NCBI GenBank assembly: GCA_902634935.1
Contig: CACPMF010000005.1
Location: forward strand, 1 to 64,000
Length of the DNA stretch: 64,000 bases
Direction: 5' to 3'
From: an uncultured Pelagibacteraceae bacterium
GTDB taxonomy: Bacteria; Pseudomonadota; Alphaproteobacteria; Pelagibacterales; Pelagibacteraceae
Position 1 is the stretch's first letter. Every line of letters begins with the position of its first letter. The notes beneath the pieces were generated by a model, which had not been told where the DNA came from, ran no database searches, and saw only the letters and a program-made list of their open reading frames with translations. Shown here one piece after another: positions 34,659 through 44,928 of this stretch. A program made the position numbers and the translations under genes.

Positions 34659-35299
34659 TTAAATATAAATAATAAATTTATTCCAAATGGTATTGCAAAA
34701 ATCATACCATCAATTCTATCTAAAATCCCACCATGTCCAGGTAACAAATTACCTGTATTCTTTACTTTTGCTTTTCGTTTTAAATAAGAAATAAATAAAT
34801 CTCCAATCTGTGAGACTAATGAAATTAAATAGGTAAATATTAACAAACTATAAGAAAATTTAAATTGATGATAGAAATAAAAAAATACTAGTGATGATAA
34901 AACATAAGATCCAATTAAGCCAGAATATGTTTTATTGGGACTGATTTTAGTTAATTTTTTTCCTTTAAATAAATTTCCAAATATATAACCACCTATATCT
35001 GTAGCGACACAAATAGTTAGGAAGAAGACGAAAAATAATTTATTATTATTATCAAAATTTACAAATAACGACAATTGAGTAAAAAAAAATGTCAAATAAA
35101 TAATAGTAATTAAATTTAAAAGAAAAATTCCACTTTTATTTTGATTTAATATATTTTTAGTTAAGTTAAACATCTCATCAATTACAAAAAAACTGATAGC
35201 TATAAGTAGTAAAAAAAATACAAATTGATTTGATAAACTTAGGTATATAATAAATATTAATGCAATAGATGTGAGGCTTCTTTGAAACAAATTTTTCAT
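34655..35299 (-). CDS. cdsA: Phosphatidate cytidylyltransferase
   Basis: The 214-residue membrane protein makes CDP-diacylglycerol from CTP and phosphatidate. About 6 helices are expected, and the C-terminal CDS signature is present: SQIGDLFISYLKRKAKVKNTG then LLPGHGGILDRIDG. The length is shorter than E. coli CdsA (285), mostly by loss of N-terminal helices, common in this group. It overlaps uppS by one base. Confidence 0.95.
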   Translation of the reverse strand: MKNLFQRSLTSIALIFIIYLSLSNQFVFFLLLIAISFFVIDEMFNLTKNILNQNKSGIFLLNLITIIYLTFFFTQLSLFVNFDNNNKLFFVFFLTICVATDIGGYIFGNLFKGKKLTKISPNKTYSGLIGSYVLSSLVFFYFYHQFKFSYSLLIFTYLISLVSQIGDLFISYLKRKAKVKNTGNLLPGHGGILDRIDGMIFAIPFGINLLFIFK

Positions 35300-35976
35300 T
35301 AAATACCACCAAAATTTCTTTTTATTTTGTTATATTTTTCTAAAATTTTATAAAAATCATTCTGATTAAAATCAGGCCACAATTTTCTCTCAAAGAAAAT
35401 CTCACTATATTGTGATTGCCACAATAAAAAGTTACTTAATCTATTAGTATTTCCAGTTCGTATTAAAATATCAGGATCAGGAATATTTTTGGTGTATAAA
35501 TTTTGACTAATTGTTTCTTGGTTTATTTTTATTTTTTTTTTGTTTATGCTTTTAAATGCTTTAAGGATTTCCTCCCTTGATCCATAATTAAGAGCAACAT
35601 TAATTTGTAATAAAGTATTTTTTTTTGTTAACTTCTCAGTTTTTTTTAATTTTTTTTTTAAATTTCTAGGAATTTTTTTTAAGTTACCTATAATTTTTAT
35701 CTTGATTTGTTTTTTAATTAAATTTTTTAATTCTTTATCTACATAACTTTCTAAAATTCTAAATAAAAAATTTATTTCTGTTTTTGGTCTCTTCCAGTTA
35801 TCTGTCGAAAATGTATATAGTGTTAAAAATTTCAAGTTTTTTTTCAATGATGCATGAATTATTTTTTCAACGGTTTTAATCCCTTGAAGATGGCCATGAT
35901 TTCTTGTTTTATTTTTTTTTAATCCCCATCTACCGTTTCCATCCATTATAATGGCCACATGTTTGGGTGATGTCAT
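35299..35976 (-). CDS. uppS: Undecaprenyl diphosphate synthase
   Basis: The 225-residue cis-prenyltransferase extends farnesyl diphosphate for cell-wall lipid carrier. Catalytic Asp12 lies in IIMDGNGRW, and RTGNTNRLSNFLLWQSQYSE near the C-terminus binds substrate. It overlaps frr by 4 bases and cdsA by 1. Confidence 0.97.
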   Translation of the reverse strand: MTSPKHVAIIMDGNGRWGLKKNKTRNHGHLQGIKTVEKIIHASLKKNLKFLTLYTFSTDNWKRPKTEINFLFRILESYVDKELKNLIKKQIKIKIIGNLKKIPRNLKKKLKKTEKLTKKNTLLQINVALNYGSREEILKAFKSINKKKIKINQETISQNLYTKNIPDPDILIRTGNTNRLSNFLLWQSQYSEIFFERKLWPDFNQNDFYKILEKYNKIKRNFGGI

Positions 35977-36524
35977 ATAGTCATTATGTCTTTCTCTTTA
36001 GACATAACTTTTTCATCAATCATTTTTATATATTTATCCGTGTGGTCTTGAATAATTTTTTCATTTTTTTTGAGCTCATCCTCAGAAATTTCTTTATTTT
36101 TTAGGTTTTTCTTTAATTCATCATTTCCGTCTCTTCGAATATTTCTAATTGATACCTTACATTTTTCACCCATAGATCTTACAATTTTTTTCATTTCGCC
36201 TCTTCTCTCCTCACTAAGATCTGGTACTGGTAGTCTTATCAATTGACCATCTATTTGAGGATTTAGGCCAAGTTCAGATTTTTTAATTGCTGCGTCTATT
36301 ATATTAACGTTGTTTATATCCCAAACTTGAATATTAATAGTTCTAGGTTCAGGTGTTGTTATACTACCTAACTGATTTATAGGCATTTGTTGACCGTATA
36401 CATCAACTCTAACTAAATCTAGCATACTAGCATTAGCTCTACCTGTTCTTAAAGATGAAAGTTCTTTTGCAAAAACGTCTAATGTTTTTGACATTTTTTC
36501 ATCATACAAAGATGAATTAAACAT
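35973..36524 (-). CDS. frr: Ribosome recycling factor
   Basis: The 183-residue protein splits post-termination ribosomes with EF-G. SLRTGRANASMLD, the hinge region and the C-terminal VSIRNIRRDGNDELKK segment are diagnostic. It overlaps tsf by one base. In most Alphaproteobacteria pyrH lies between tsf and frr; it is absent here. Confidence 0.97.
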   Translation of the reverse strand: MFNSSLYDEKMSKTLDVFAKELSSLRTGRANASMLDLVRVDVYGQQMPINQLGSITTPEPRTINIQVWDINNVNIIDAAIKKSELGLNPQIDGQLIRLPVPDLSEERRGEMKKIVRSMGEKCKVSIRNIRRDGNDELKKNLKNKEISEDELKKNEKIIQDHTDKYIKMIDEKVMSKEKDIMTI

Positions 36525-37375
36525 TATTCCCCAATTTTTATTCTTTTAAACTCTTTAATTTTAAGTTTTGGTATTTTTATTTCATTTAAAATATCTTTAA
36601 CTTTTTTCTTTGGTTCCATTACCCAATCTTGTGTCATTAAACTATTTTCTTCTTTAAATTTATTAATTTTACCTAAACTTATTTTTTTTGCAATTTCCTC
36701 TGGTTTTCCTGAATTTTTTAACTCCTCTGCTATCAATTCTTGCTCTTTTTTAATAATATCCTCTTTTATCTCATCTGAGTTTAAGGCAATTGGATTTGAC
36801 GCAGCAATATGCATAGAAAGTTGTTTTCCAAAAGATTTTATTTGATCATTATCCTCTGAAGGTTCAATAGAAACAACAACACCTAATTTTGAAACATTGT
36901 CTTTAATGACGGAATGTTGATAAATAAAATTTTGTGCATTTGAATTTTCTATTGTTGATGTTTTTCCGATTGTAATTTTTTCACCTATTTTAGCAATTAA
37001 AGCGACCAAATTTTCCTCAACTGTTTTTCCATTGGCCATAGCTGATTTATTTAATTTTTCTATATCTGAAGAACAATCATTATTTATTTCACTTAATTCC
37101 TTAACAAAATTTAAAAAATTATCGTTTTTTGCAACAAAATCAGTTTCACAATTTACTTCAATTAGTGAAGTCTTTTGAGTGTCACCAGTAACAACTATAA
37201 CCCCTTCTTTTGCATCTCGTGACATTTTTTTTGATGCCTTTGCAATACCTTTAATCCTTAAGATTTCTGCAGCCTTATCCAGATTTCCTTTGGACTCTTT
37301 TAATGCAGCATTGCAATCTTTAAAACCTGCACCTGTAGATTGTCTTAGTTTTTTAATATTTTCAATGTCACTCAT
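36524..37375 (-). CDS. tsf: Elongation factor Ts
   Basis: The 283-residue guanine-nucleotide exchange factor for EF-Tu has the N-terminal UBA-like domain ([19 protein letters not shown]) and the [10 protein letters not shown] motif that contacts EF-Tu. It follows rpsB after 23 bases, the usual rpsB-tsf pair, and is read from the rpsB promoter. Confidence 0.97.
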   Translation of the reverse strand: MSDIENIKKLRQSTGAGFKDCNAALKESKGNLDKAAEILRIKGIAKASKKMSRDAKEGVIVVTGDTQKTSLIEVNCETDFVAKNDNFLNFVKELSEINNDCSSDIEKLNKSAMANGKTVEENLVALIAKIGEKITIGKTSTIENSNAQNFIYQHSVIKDNVSKLGVVVSIEPSEDNDQIKSFGKQLSMHIAASNPIALNSDEIKEDIIKKEQELIAEELKNSGKPEEIAKKISLGKINKFKEENSLMTQDWVMEPKKKVKDILNEIKIPKLKIKEFKRIKIGE

Positions 37376-37398
37376 TATTTCACGTTTAAGTTAAATAA

Positions 37399-38175
37399 TT
37401 AATTTATTATTATATTCTTATTTTCTTTTGTTGATTTCTCACTAATATCTATTTTTTTTTCTTCAGATTTAGTTTCTACTTCTTGTGGCAAATCCTTTTT
37501 CGCATTATTAATAGTTTCTTTTAATAAATTACAATAAAGATCAATTGATCTCCTTGCATCATCATTACCAGGAATTGGAAAGTCTATACCCTCTGGATCA
37601 GAATTTGTATCTAATATTGCTACAATTGGTATACTTAATTTAATAGATTCTTTAATTGCAAGTGATTCATAATTTGTGTCGATTATGAAAACAAGATCAG
37701 GTACTTTTTTCATTTCTGCAATTCCACCTAAGGATCTTTGCAGTTTATCTCTTTGACCGCTCATCTTTAAAAGTTCTTTTTTTGTAAAGCCTCTATTTTC
37801 AGATGATAGATCTAAATTTATCTTATTTAATTTTTTAATAGAATTTGAGATTGTGCCCCAGTTAGTTAACATTCCGCCAAGCCATCTATAATTTACATAA
37901 TATTGATTAGTATTTTTGGCTAATTCTGCGATAGCCTCTGAAGCTTGTTTCTTTGTTGATATAAAAAGTATTTTTCCACCATTTGAAATTGTTGAATATA
38001 CTTTTTCTAATGCAACATTAGTTAGTTCTAATGTTTGTGTTAAATCGATTATATGTATTGAGTCTCTTTTTCCAAAAATATATTTTTTCATTTTTGGATT
38101 CCATCTTAATGTTTTGTGGCCAAGATGAACGCCAGCTTCTAATAGTTGTTCAATTGTTAGGTTAGGTATTTTCAT
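37399..38175 (-). CDS. rpsB: 30S ribosomal protein S2
   Basis: The 258-residue protein has [20 protein letters not shown], the coiled-coil middle and [23 protein letters not shown], all typical of S2. A charged, Lys/Glu-rich C-terminal tail (about 230-258) is an extension common in the group. It lacks a clear Shine-Dalgarno sequence; a structured leader at 38184-38244 lies directly upstream and probably mediates feedback control by S2. Confidence 0.97.
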   Translation of the reverse strand: MKIPNLTIEQLLEAGVHLGHKTLRWNPKMKKYIFGKRDSIHIIDLTQTLELTNVALEKVYSTISNGGKILFISTKKQASEAIAELAKNTNQYYVNYRWLGGMLTNWGTISNSIKKLNKINLDLSSENRGFTKKELLKMSGQRDKLQRSLGGIAEMKKVPDLVFIIDTNYESLAIKESIKLSIPIVAILDTNSDPEGIDFPIPGNDDARRSIDLYCNLLKETINNAKKDLPQEVETKSEEKKIDISEKSTKENKNIIIN

Positions 38176-38183
38176 ATTTTTTC

Positions 38184-38244
38184 CCGGTTATGCCACCACA
38201 ATTATTGCCCCAAAGGGACCGGAGGTATAAAACCAAAAATTGTG
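38184..38244 (-). promoter_or_regulatory. Structured rpsB mRNA leader with possible pseudoknot
   Basis: On the minus strand CACAATT (38244-38238) pairs with AATTGTG (38203-38197), enclosing the small hairpin CCC-TTT-GGG (38217-38209). Inside the loop, CCGGT (38222-38218) can pair with ACCGG (38188-38184), which lies 9 bases before the rpsB ATG, giving an H-type pseudoknot next to the start. The GC-rich block stands out from the AT-rich surroundings. Ribosomal-protein leaders before rpsB are known in Alphaproteobacteria including Pelagibacter (from memory); S2 binding is inferred. Confidence 0.7.
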
Positions 38245-38263
38245 TGCGTATTAATTTTAGAAC

Positions 38264-38291
38264 TAAATACAATTTAAAAATATAATATCAA
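38264..38291 (-). promoter_or_regulatory. Possible rpsB promoter
   Basis: On the minus strand TTGATA (38286-38291) and TATTTA (38264-38269) are 16 bases apart, just upstream of the structured leader, so a transcript would begin near 38257 and contain the whole leader. The match is moderate and the DNA is AT-rich. Confidence 0.45.
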
Positions 38292-38300
38292 GAATTTTTT

Positions 38301-41300
38301 TTACTCAATTATTAAATTTTCCTTGATTTTAAGCGAATTTAGCTGCTCGAAGTCAATTTTTCTTTTATCTTTTAAACCAAAAACAAGTTTATTTTGCTTA
38401 TCCTGTATTTCAAATTTAATTGTTGTCTTGCCCTCTTTCTTTTTAAGATGTTTAATTTTTTCCAATTCTGATAAATCATTAAAATTAAGTTTTAATAAAT
38501 CAAATGGCTTGCTAATTACTTCTTTTAAAGTAATAATTTTTTTAACGTTAATTTTTTTTTGTATTTTTTTCTCATCAACATAATTTTTCATTAAAGTCAG
38601 CATTAGAGAATTTCCCTCTTTTAAAACTTCGCGATTAATTTCAAAAATGTCTGAAAAAACAAATAATTCAAAAACACTATGTAAGTCTGAAAATTTAATT
38701 ATTGCATAAGATGTTCCTTTTTGTGTTTTTTTTTCTTGAGTTTTTAAGACTGTGCAAGCAATATTAGAGCTCAATAAATTTTCATCGTTTTGAAAATTAT
38801 CATAACTTACAATATTGTATTGATCGAATATAGATTCGTACTGATTTAATGGATGATCAGAAATATAAAAACCCAATGTTTCAAACTCTTTTGTAAGTCT
38901 GATATCAATATTCCAGTCTGCAGTATCTTCTAGAATGTTTTCTTCATTACTTAGTTTATCATCAAATAAATCAAATTGGTTAGCTTGTTTATTTTCAAAA
39001 TTGTTTTTTGACTTTAATATAATATTTGGAATAGAATTATATATTGATTGTCTATTATTATTTAAATTATCAAATGCACCAGCTCTAACTAAACCCTCTA
39101 GTTGAAGTTTATTTATATCCTTTGGATCAACTCTTTTTACAAATTCAGATATGTTTTTATACTCTCCATTGTTTTGTCTTTCTTTAACTATATTTGAAAT
39201 TGCTTCATAACCAACATTTTTTATAGCGCCAAGTGCATAAAAAAACTGTTTACCGTTTGATGTAAAATCTACAAAACATTTATTTATATCTGGTCTAATA
39301 ATTTCAATATTTAGTCTTTTAAGTTCTTCATAAAATTCACTCAATTTTTTTTGATTAGATAGTTCCATTGACATTGATGCTGCAAAGAAGTCATGAGGAT
39401 AATATGTTTTTAAATATGCAGTTTGATAGGCTATTACTGCATATGCTGCTGCGTGGCTTTTATTAAATCCATACTCAGCAAAAGGTTCTATTTTAAGAAA
39501 AATGCCTGCTGCAATGTCTTTACTAATACCATTTTTGAATGCTCCCTCAACAAATCTTTGTTTTTGTTTTTCAAGCTCTGCTCTTTTCTTTTTTCCCATT
39601 GCTCTTCTTAAAATATCTGCTTCACCAGCTGTAAAACCAGATAATGTTTGTGCAATTTGCATGACCTGTTCTTGATAAATTATTACTCCATAGGTTGGCT
39701 TTAAAATTTCTTCTAATTTTGGATGAAGATAATCAGGTTCTTTAAGTCCATGTTTGCAATCATTATAGATTGGTATATTGCTCATTGGCCCAGGTCTATA
39801 TAGAGCAACTAAAGCAATAATATCTTCTAATCTATTAGGTTTCATATGCACTAAAGCATCTTTCATTCCGGAGCTTTCAAGTTGAAATAATCCGACTGTT
39901 TTTCCACTAGATAATAAATCATATACTTTTTGATCCTCGTAATTAATTTTATCTATTCTAAAATTAGGATCTTTTTCATTTACTAGTTTTTGTGTTTTAT
40001 CTATTACAGTTAAAGTTTTTAAACCTAAAAAATCAAATTTTACCAATCCAGCATTTTCGGCAGAATACATGTCAAATTGAGTCGAAGGTAATAATAGGTC
40101 TGATCCAGAGTCTTTGTAAAGTGGTGTAGTTTCAGTTAATTTTTTATCTGCTATAACAACTCCCGCTGCATGCGTTGCGACGTTTCTATTAAGGCCTTCT
40201 AATTTTAATGATAATTCTATAAGCCTATTAACTCTCTTATCATCCTGTATTAATTTTTGAAGTCTAGGCTCAACATTTATGCATTCTTGTAAATTTGATG
40301 GTCTTGAGGGATCAAATGGAATCATTTTACAAATACCATCTATAAAACCATAGGGTAATCCTAATACCCTACCAACGTCTCTGATAACCATCCTAGCTTT
40401 TAATTTACCAAAAGTAATTATATGAGCTACACTGTTAGAATATTTTGTTGTTAGATATTCAAAGACTAAATCCCTTTTTTCCTCGCAAAAATCTATATCA
40501 AAATCTGGCATTGAAATTCTATCTGGGTTTAAAAATCTCTCAAAAATCAAGTTAAATTTAATTGGATCAATATCTGTAATTGAAAGACACCATGCAACTA
40601 AAGAACCTGCTCCAGACCCTCTTCCTGGTCCAACTGGAATATTATTATTTTTTGCCCACTTAATATAATCAGAAACTATTAAAAAATAACCAGAGTAATT
40701 CATTTTGGTTATAATGCTAATTTCATGATCTAATCTTATTTTATATTTTTTATAATCATCATTAGTATTTAATTTGTTTTCATTTACGTTGAAAATTTTT
40801 TCGAATTTTTCTTTAAGACCATTTAAAGATTCATTTATGAGAGCTTGGTTTGCATCAATGTCATTATCTGAAATATTTGGCAAAATTGGCTTTGATGGTA
40901 ATGGTCTATAATTGCATCTATAAGGAAGACTAAAATTATTTTCAAGTGCCTCTGGAAGATCTTTGAACAATTCTATCATTTCATCAGAACTTTTTAAGTA
41001 ATGATTATTAGAAAGCCTATTTCTATTACCATCATTGACATATGTTTTTTGTCCAATACACATTAAAGCGTCATGAGCTTCATGCATTGATTTATCAATG
41101 TAGAAAACTTCGTTAGAGGCAATGATTGGTAAATTCAAATTTTTAGATTGATCTAAATTATAACTTTCAAATTGTTTTTCATTAGCATCATTGTGTCTTT
41201 GTATTTCTATATAAAAATTGTCAGCAAAGTTTTCTGAAAAAGTTTTATAAATACTACTCAATTCCTCTAACAACCCTTTGTTAAAAAGATTTCCTGATAA

Positions 41301-41711
41301 TGAGTTAATTGATCCTGAGAGGATGATAATACCTTCTTTAAAATGTATTAAATCTTCAAATTTACAATGTGGATCATTTAAAGAGTCATTTTCTAGATAA
41401 GATTTAGAAGATAATTCGATTATGTTTTTATAGCCAATATAATTTTTAGCTATTAAAGGAATTAATCCATAATAATCTTTATATTTAAAGTTAATTTGAG
41501 TACCTATTATTGGCTGGGTACCAACAGACGCTATACTCTCAGAAAATTCTAGGGCTCCACATAAATTTGCTGTGTCAGATATTCCTAAGGATTGTACTTT
41601 GTTTGATTTACAATACTCTTTAAGCAGATCTATTTTAGCGGCACCCTCACAAATAGAATATTGTGTATGTATTTTGAAATGATTAAATGTTTTGCTAATC
41701 GACTCTTGCAT
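38301..41711 (-). CDS. dnaE: DNA polymerase III alpha subunit
   Basis: The 1136-residue replicative polymerase has an N-terminal PHP domain (HFKIHTQYSICEGAAKI, about 11-27), the PGRGSGAGSLVAW motif near 362-374, catalytic Asp403 and Asp405 in MPDFDIDF, the palm/finger segments (ATHAAGVVIADKKL, YRPGPMSNIPIY, QEQVMQIAQTLSGF), helix-hairpin-helix and a C-terminal OB fold (about 985-1070). It is the DnaE1 type. It overlaps lolD by 17 bases and is followed by the rpsB leader region. Confidence 0.97.
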   Translation of the reverse strand: MQESISKTFNHFKIHTQYSICEGAAKIDLLKEYCKSNKVQSLGISDTANLCGALEFSESIASVGTQPIIGTQINFKYKDYYGLIPLIAKNYIGYKNIIELSSKSYLENDSLNDPHCKFEDLIHFKEGIIILSGSINSLSGNLFNKGLLEELSSIYKTFSENFADNFYIEIQRHNDANEKQFESYNLDQSKNLNLPIIASNEVFYIDKSMHEAHDALMCIGQKTYVNDGNRNRLSNNHYLKSSDEMIELFKDLPEALENNFSLPYRCNYRPLPSKPILPNISDNDIDANQALINESLNGLKEKFEKIFNVNENKLNTNDDYKKYKIRLDHEISIITKMNYSGYFLIVSDYIKWAKNNNIPVGPGRGSGAGSLVAWCLSITDIDPIKFNLIFERFLNPDRISMPDFDIDFCEEKRDLVFEYLTTKYSNSVAHIITFGKLKARMVIRDVGRVLGLPYGFIDGICKMIPFDPSRPSNLQECINVEPRLQKLIQDDKRVNRLIELSLKLEGLNRNVATHAAGVVIADKKLTETTPLYKDSGSDLLLPSTQFDMYSAENAGLVKFDFLGLKTLTVIDKTQKLVNEKDPNFRIDKINYEDQKVYDLLSSGKTVGLFQLESSGMKDALVHMKPNRLEDIIALVALYRPGPMSNIPIYNDCKHGLKEPDYLHPKLEEILKPTYGVIIYQEQVMQIAQTLSGFTAGEADILRRAMGKKKRAELEKQKQRFVEGAFKNGISKDIAAGIFLKIEPFAEYGFNKSHAAAYAVIAYQTAYLKTYYPHDFFAASMSMELSNQKKLSEFYEELKRLNIEIIRPDINKCFVDFTSNGKQFFYALGAIKNVGYEAISNIVKERQNNGEYKNISEFVKRVDPKDINKLQLEGLVRAGAFDNLNNNRQSIYNSIPNIILKSKNNFENKQANQFDLFDDKLSNEENILEDTADWNIDIRLTKEFETLGFYISDHPLNQYESIFDQYNIVSYDNFQNDENLLSSNIACTVLKTQEKKTQKGTSYAIIKFSDLHSVFELFVFSDIFEINREVLKEGNSLMLTLMKNYVDEKKIQKKINVKKIITLKEVISKPFDLLKLNFNDLSELEKIKHLKKKEGKTTIKFEIQDKQNKLVFGLKDKRKIDFEQLNSLKIKENLIIE

Positions 41712-42381
41712 TGGTAAGTTTTATCTTACCATTTATCATTTGCAATTTACAATCGGCCATATTTGCAAAATATCTATTATGAGTTGCAAAAATTATAACT
41801 CGATTTTTATTTTTTAAGTTGAATAAAATTTTAAATATTTGTTTAGCATTATCAAAATCTAAGCTTCCCGTTGGTTCATCTGCTAATATTATCTCTGGTT
41901 CATTTATTAATGCTCTAGATATGGCAACTCTCTGAATCTCTCCACCTGATAACTCTGATGGATAATGATTTAACCTTGAGGTTAAATTAACTTTTTTACT
42001 AATTTTTTTAGCCTCCTCAATCGAGTTTTTTTTATCATTAGTTAATAATAATTTTGGTAAATAAATATTTTCTAGAGCAGTAAAATCATTTAACAGGTTT
42101 TTATCCTGATAAATTATCCCAATTTTTGCAGATCTAATTTTATCATTTTCTACTTTTTTCTGAAAATTTATTTTTTTACTTAAAATTTCAATCGATCCAG
42201 AGTTTGGCTTATCTACTAAAGACAACAAATTTAAAAGTGTTGATTTACCCGAACCAGATGGTCCAACTAAAGAATAAATTTTACCTTTTTCAAAAGTAAA
42301 ACTAATATCATTTAAAACTTTTATATTGGTGTGTGAGAAATATTTTTTTTCAATATTTTTTAATACAATTGATTTACTCAT
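41695..42381 (-). CDS. lolD: Lipoprotein-releasing system ATP-binding protein
   Basis: The 228-residue ABC ATPase has Walker A GPSGSGKST (40-48), signature ELSGGEIQRVAISRAL and Walker B EIILADEPTGSLD. With the adjacent FtsX-type permease (LolC/E) it extracts outer-membrane lipoproteins from the inner membrane. It overlaps lolC by 8 bases and dnaE by 17. Confidence 0.95.
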   Translation of the reverse strand: MSKSIVLKNIEKKYFSHTNIKVLNDISFTFEKGKIYSLVGPSGSGKSTLLNLLSLVDKPNSGSIEILSKKINFQKKVENDKIRSAKIGIIYQDKNLLNDFTALENIYLPKLLLTNDKKNSIEEAKKISKKVNLTSRLNHYPSELSGGEIQRVAISRALINEPEIILADEPTGSLDFDNAKQIFKILFNLKNKNRVIIFATHNRYFANMADCKLQMINGKIKLTNARVD

Positions 42382-43603
42382 ATTTTAAAGTTTTGACTGC
42401 ATCTAATTTAGCTGCCTGTGTGGCAGGAAAAATTGATACAATAACTGTTGAGATAATTGAGCAAAAAGAAATTAAAATAATAGATTGAGGATCAATTTCA
42501 GATGGCATTTTACTTAAAAAATAAATTTCTTCTGGAAATAAAGTGATATTAAAAATTTCGCTAATAAAATTTCGGATATTTTCTATATAAATCGAGAATA
42601 GAGTACCAATCATAACACCAAAGACTGTAGCAGAAGTGCCAATTATAAAACCAATCATGAAAAATATTTTTTTTATTGAAGAATTTTGAACTCCTATAGA
42701 TTTTAATATACCAATATCTCTTGTTTTATTTTTAACTAAAATTGTTAAGCCAGATATAATATTGAATGCCGCTACGATAATTATTAGTGATAAAATAATG
42801 AACATCACATTCCTTTCAACTTTTAAAGCAGAAAATAACGAAGAATTCAAATCAGCCCAAGTATAAACATATTCTTCACTGTATATATTTGATAATTTAT
42901 TTTTTAGGCTATCTGCTTCATGAGGGTTTTTAAAATAAAATTCTAGAAATCTTTGATTTTCATTTTTATCAAACAAGTTTTCTAAAGTTTTTAGATTTAT
43001 ATATGCAACATTTTCATTATAATCGGATAAACCACTATCAAATATTGAGGTAATCTTAAATATTTCCTGTTTAGGAAGATTTCCAACCAAAGTTTGTACA
43101 CCCACTGGTGACATAATTGTTATTTTGTCACCTATATCTAAATTAAAATTAATACTTAGATCTTTTCCGATTGATATTTCATTTTCATTTAATGTTTTTA
43201 ATCCAAAAAAATTTTTATTTTGCAAAACATTGAGTTTGGTAAAATCTTGGGATAAAAAACCTTTTAATAAAACGCCTTTGGTTGAGTTTTTATTAATTAT
43301 AACAGCCTCACCATCGTTACTTAAAATTATGTTATCTACTTCCTCAGAAATATTTTTGGTTGTTTCAAAATCAATATTTAACTTTTTATCGTAAGATTTA
43401 ACAACTGCATGTGCATTGAAACCAACTATTTTGTTGATTAATTCGGTTCTAAATCCATTCATCACGGACATAACTATAATTAAAACTGCCACACCTAGCG
43501 TGATGCCTATAAATGAAAAAATTGAAATTAAATTTAAAAAACTATCTTTTTTCCTGCTTTTAAGAAATCTAAAGATTATCTCTTTTTCTAACTTATTTAT
43601 CAA
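42374..43603 (-). CDS. lolC: Lipoprotein-releasing system permease (LolC/LolE type)
   Basis: The 409-residue protein has one N-terminal helix (about 25-48, GITLGVAVLIIVMSVMNGF), a large periplasmic domain (about 50-255) and three C-terminal helices with the FtsX pattern (TRDIGILKSIGVQNSSIKKIF). A single permease gene lies beside lolD, suggesting a homodimer rather than the LolC-LolE pair of E. coli. It overlaps proS by 4 bases. Confidence 0.93.
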   Translation of the reverse strand: MINKLEKEIIFRFLKSRKKDSFLNLISIFSFIGITLGVAVLIIVMSVMNGFRTELINKIVGFNAHAVVKSYDKKLNIDFETTKNISEEVDNIILSNDGEAVIINKNSTKGVLLKGFLSQDFTKLNVLQNKNFFGLKTLNENEISIGKDLSINFNLDIGDKITIMSPVGVQTLVGNLPKQEIFKITSIFDSGLSDYNENVAYINLKTLENLFDKNENQRFLEFYFKNPHEADSLKNKLSNIYSEEYVYTWADLNSSLFSALKVERNVMFIILSLIIIVAAFNIISGLTILVKNKTRDIGILKSIGVQNSSIKKIFFMIGFIIGTSATVFGVMIGTLFSIYIENIRNFISEIFNITLFPEEIYFLSKMPSEIDPQSIILISFCSIISTVIVSIFPATQAAKLDAVKTLKYE

Positions 43604-44928
43604 TTTGATTTTGCTTTTTTAATTTGAGTAATTATTTCTTCAATTTTCAAATTTTGTGTTTCTTTTCCAACTTCTTTGAATTCAAAAGTATCTCCTTCTG
43701 ATTTTTTTCCCAATATCAATTGAAATGGGATTCCAATTAAATTAAATTTTTTTATCTTTGCTGAAATATTTTCTTCGGTATCATCGATAATGGTATCAAT
43801 GTTATTTTTATTCAAATCTTTTAAAATTTTATTTGATTTTTCTAAATTAGAATCATTATTTTTATTTATCATTGGTAATATTGCACAGTCATAAGGAGCT
43901 ACTGAAATTGGCCATTTCATGATTTCGTTTTTATCATCATATTTTGCCTCAATTATGGCGCCTACTAATCTTGATACACCTATTCCATAAGATCCCATTT
44001 TAACGAATTCCTTTTTTCCATTAAAATCAACTGCTGCATTCATTGGTTTAGAATATTTATCTCCAAAGTAAAATATGTGCCCCACTTCAATCCCTTTAGT
44101 ATTAATTCTTTGGTTTTCCGAAACTTTTTTTTCAAACTCCTCTTTATCAAATTTTTCATCTGTTACTGCATAAAATTTTTCATACTCTTCTCTTAATGAA
44201 TTTAATGAATTTTTTTCAATGTTAGCAATTTCACTATCAACTTCAAAAATTCTTTTATCTGTGTAAATTTTACTCTCACCTGTTTCAGCTAATATAATAA
44301 ATTCATGTGATAAATTTCCTCCAATAGGTCCAGTGTCTGCTGCCATTGGTATAGCTGATAAGTTCAATCTTTTAAACGTTCTTAGATAAGAAAGAAAAAA
44401 TTTATTGTAAGAAAAAAATGCATCATCATCTGTCAAATCAAATGAGTAAGCATCTTTCATATAAAACTCTCTACATCTCATGATTCCAAATCTTGGACGC
44501 AATTCGTCTCTAAATTTCCATTGAATATGGTAGAGTAACTGTGGAAGTGATTTATATGATTTAATACTAGATCTAAAAATTTCAGTAACTAGCTCCTCAT
44601 TTGTAGGTCCGTAAAGCATTTCTCTGTTTTGACGATCTTTTATACGTAACATTTCTTCACCATAATCATCGTAACGACCACTTTCCTTCCAGATTTCTGA
44701 TGATTGAATTGTTGGCATTAATATTTCTTGGACGCCAACTCTATCTTGTTCTTCTCTTACAATTTGTTCAATTTTTTTCATCACTTTAAAGCCTAATGGT
44801 AACCATGAGTAAATTCCAGCAGAGGACTGTTTGATCATTCCTACTCTTAACATTAATTGATGAGATTTTATTTTAGCCTCTGTGGGATTATTTTTAAGAA
44901 TTGGAATAAATGATTTTGAAAAATACAT
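43600..44928 (-). CDS. proS: Prolyl-tRNA synthetase
   Basis: The 442-residue class II enzyme is the short alphaproteobacterial type without the large editing insertion. LMLRVGMIKQSSAGIYSWLPLG, motif 2 around FRDELRPRFGIMRCREFYMKDAYSF and motif 3 GSYGIGVSRLVGAI are present. The anticodon-binding domain occupies about residues 340-442. It starts 1 base from the DUF1467 gene and overlaps lolC by 4. Confidence 0.97.
   Translation of the reverse strand: MYFSKSFIPILKNNPTEAKIKSHQLMLRVGMIKQSSAGIYSWLPLGFKVMKKIEQIVREEQDRVGVQEILMPTIQSSEIWKESGRYDDYGEEMLRIKDRQNREMLYGPTNEELVTEIFRSSIKSYKSLPQLLYHIQWKFRDELRPRFGIMRCREFYMKDAYSFDLTDDDAFFSYNKFFLSYLRTFKRLNLSAIPMAADTGPIGGNLSHEFIILAETGESKIYTDKRIFEVDSEIANIEKNSLNSLREEYEKFYAVTDEKFDKEEFEKKVSENQRINTKGIEVGHIFYFGDKYSKPMNAAVDFNGKKEFVKMGSYGIGVSRLVGAIIEAKYDDKNEIMKWPISVAPYDCAILPMINKNNDSNLEKSNKILKDLNKNNIDTIIDDTEENISAKIKKFNLIGIPFQLILGKKSEGDTFEFKEVGKETQNLKIEEIITQIKKAKSN

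Noticed and set aside
30600..36200. Long poly-A/T runs as possible frameshift or slippage sites
   Set aside because: They occur throughout this AT-rich DNA inside intact genes; no gene here is split at one.
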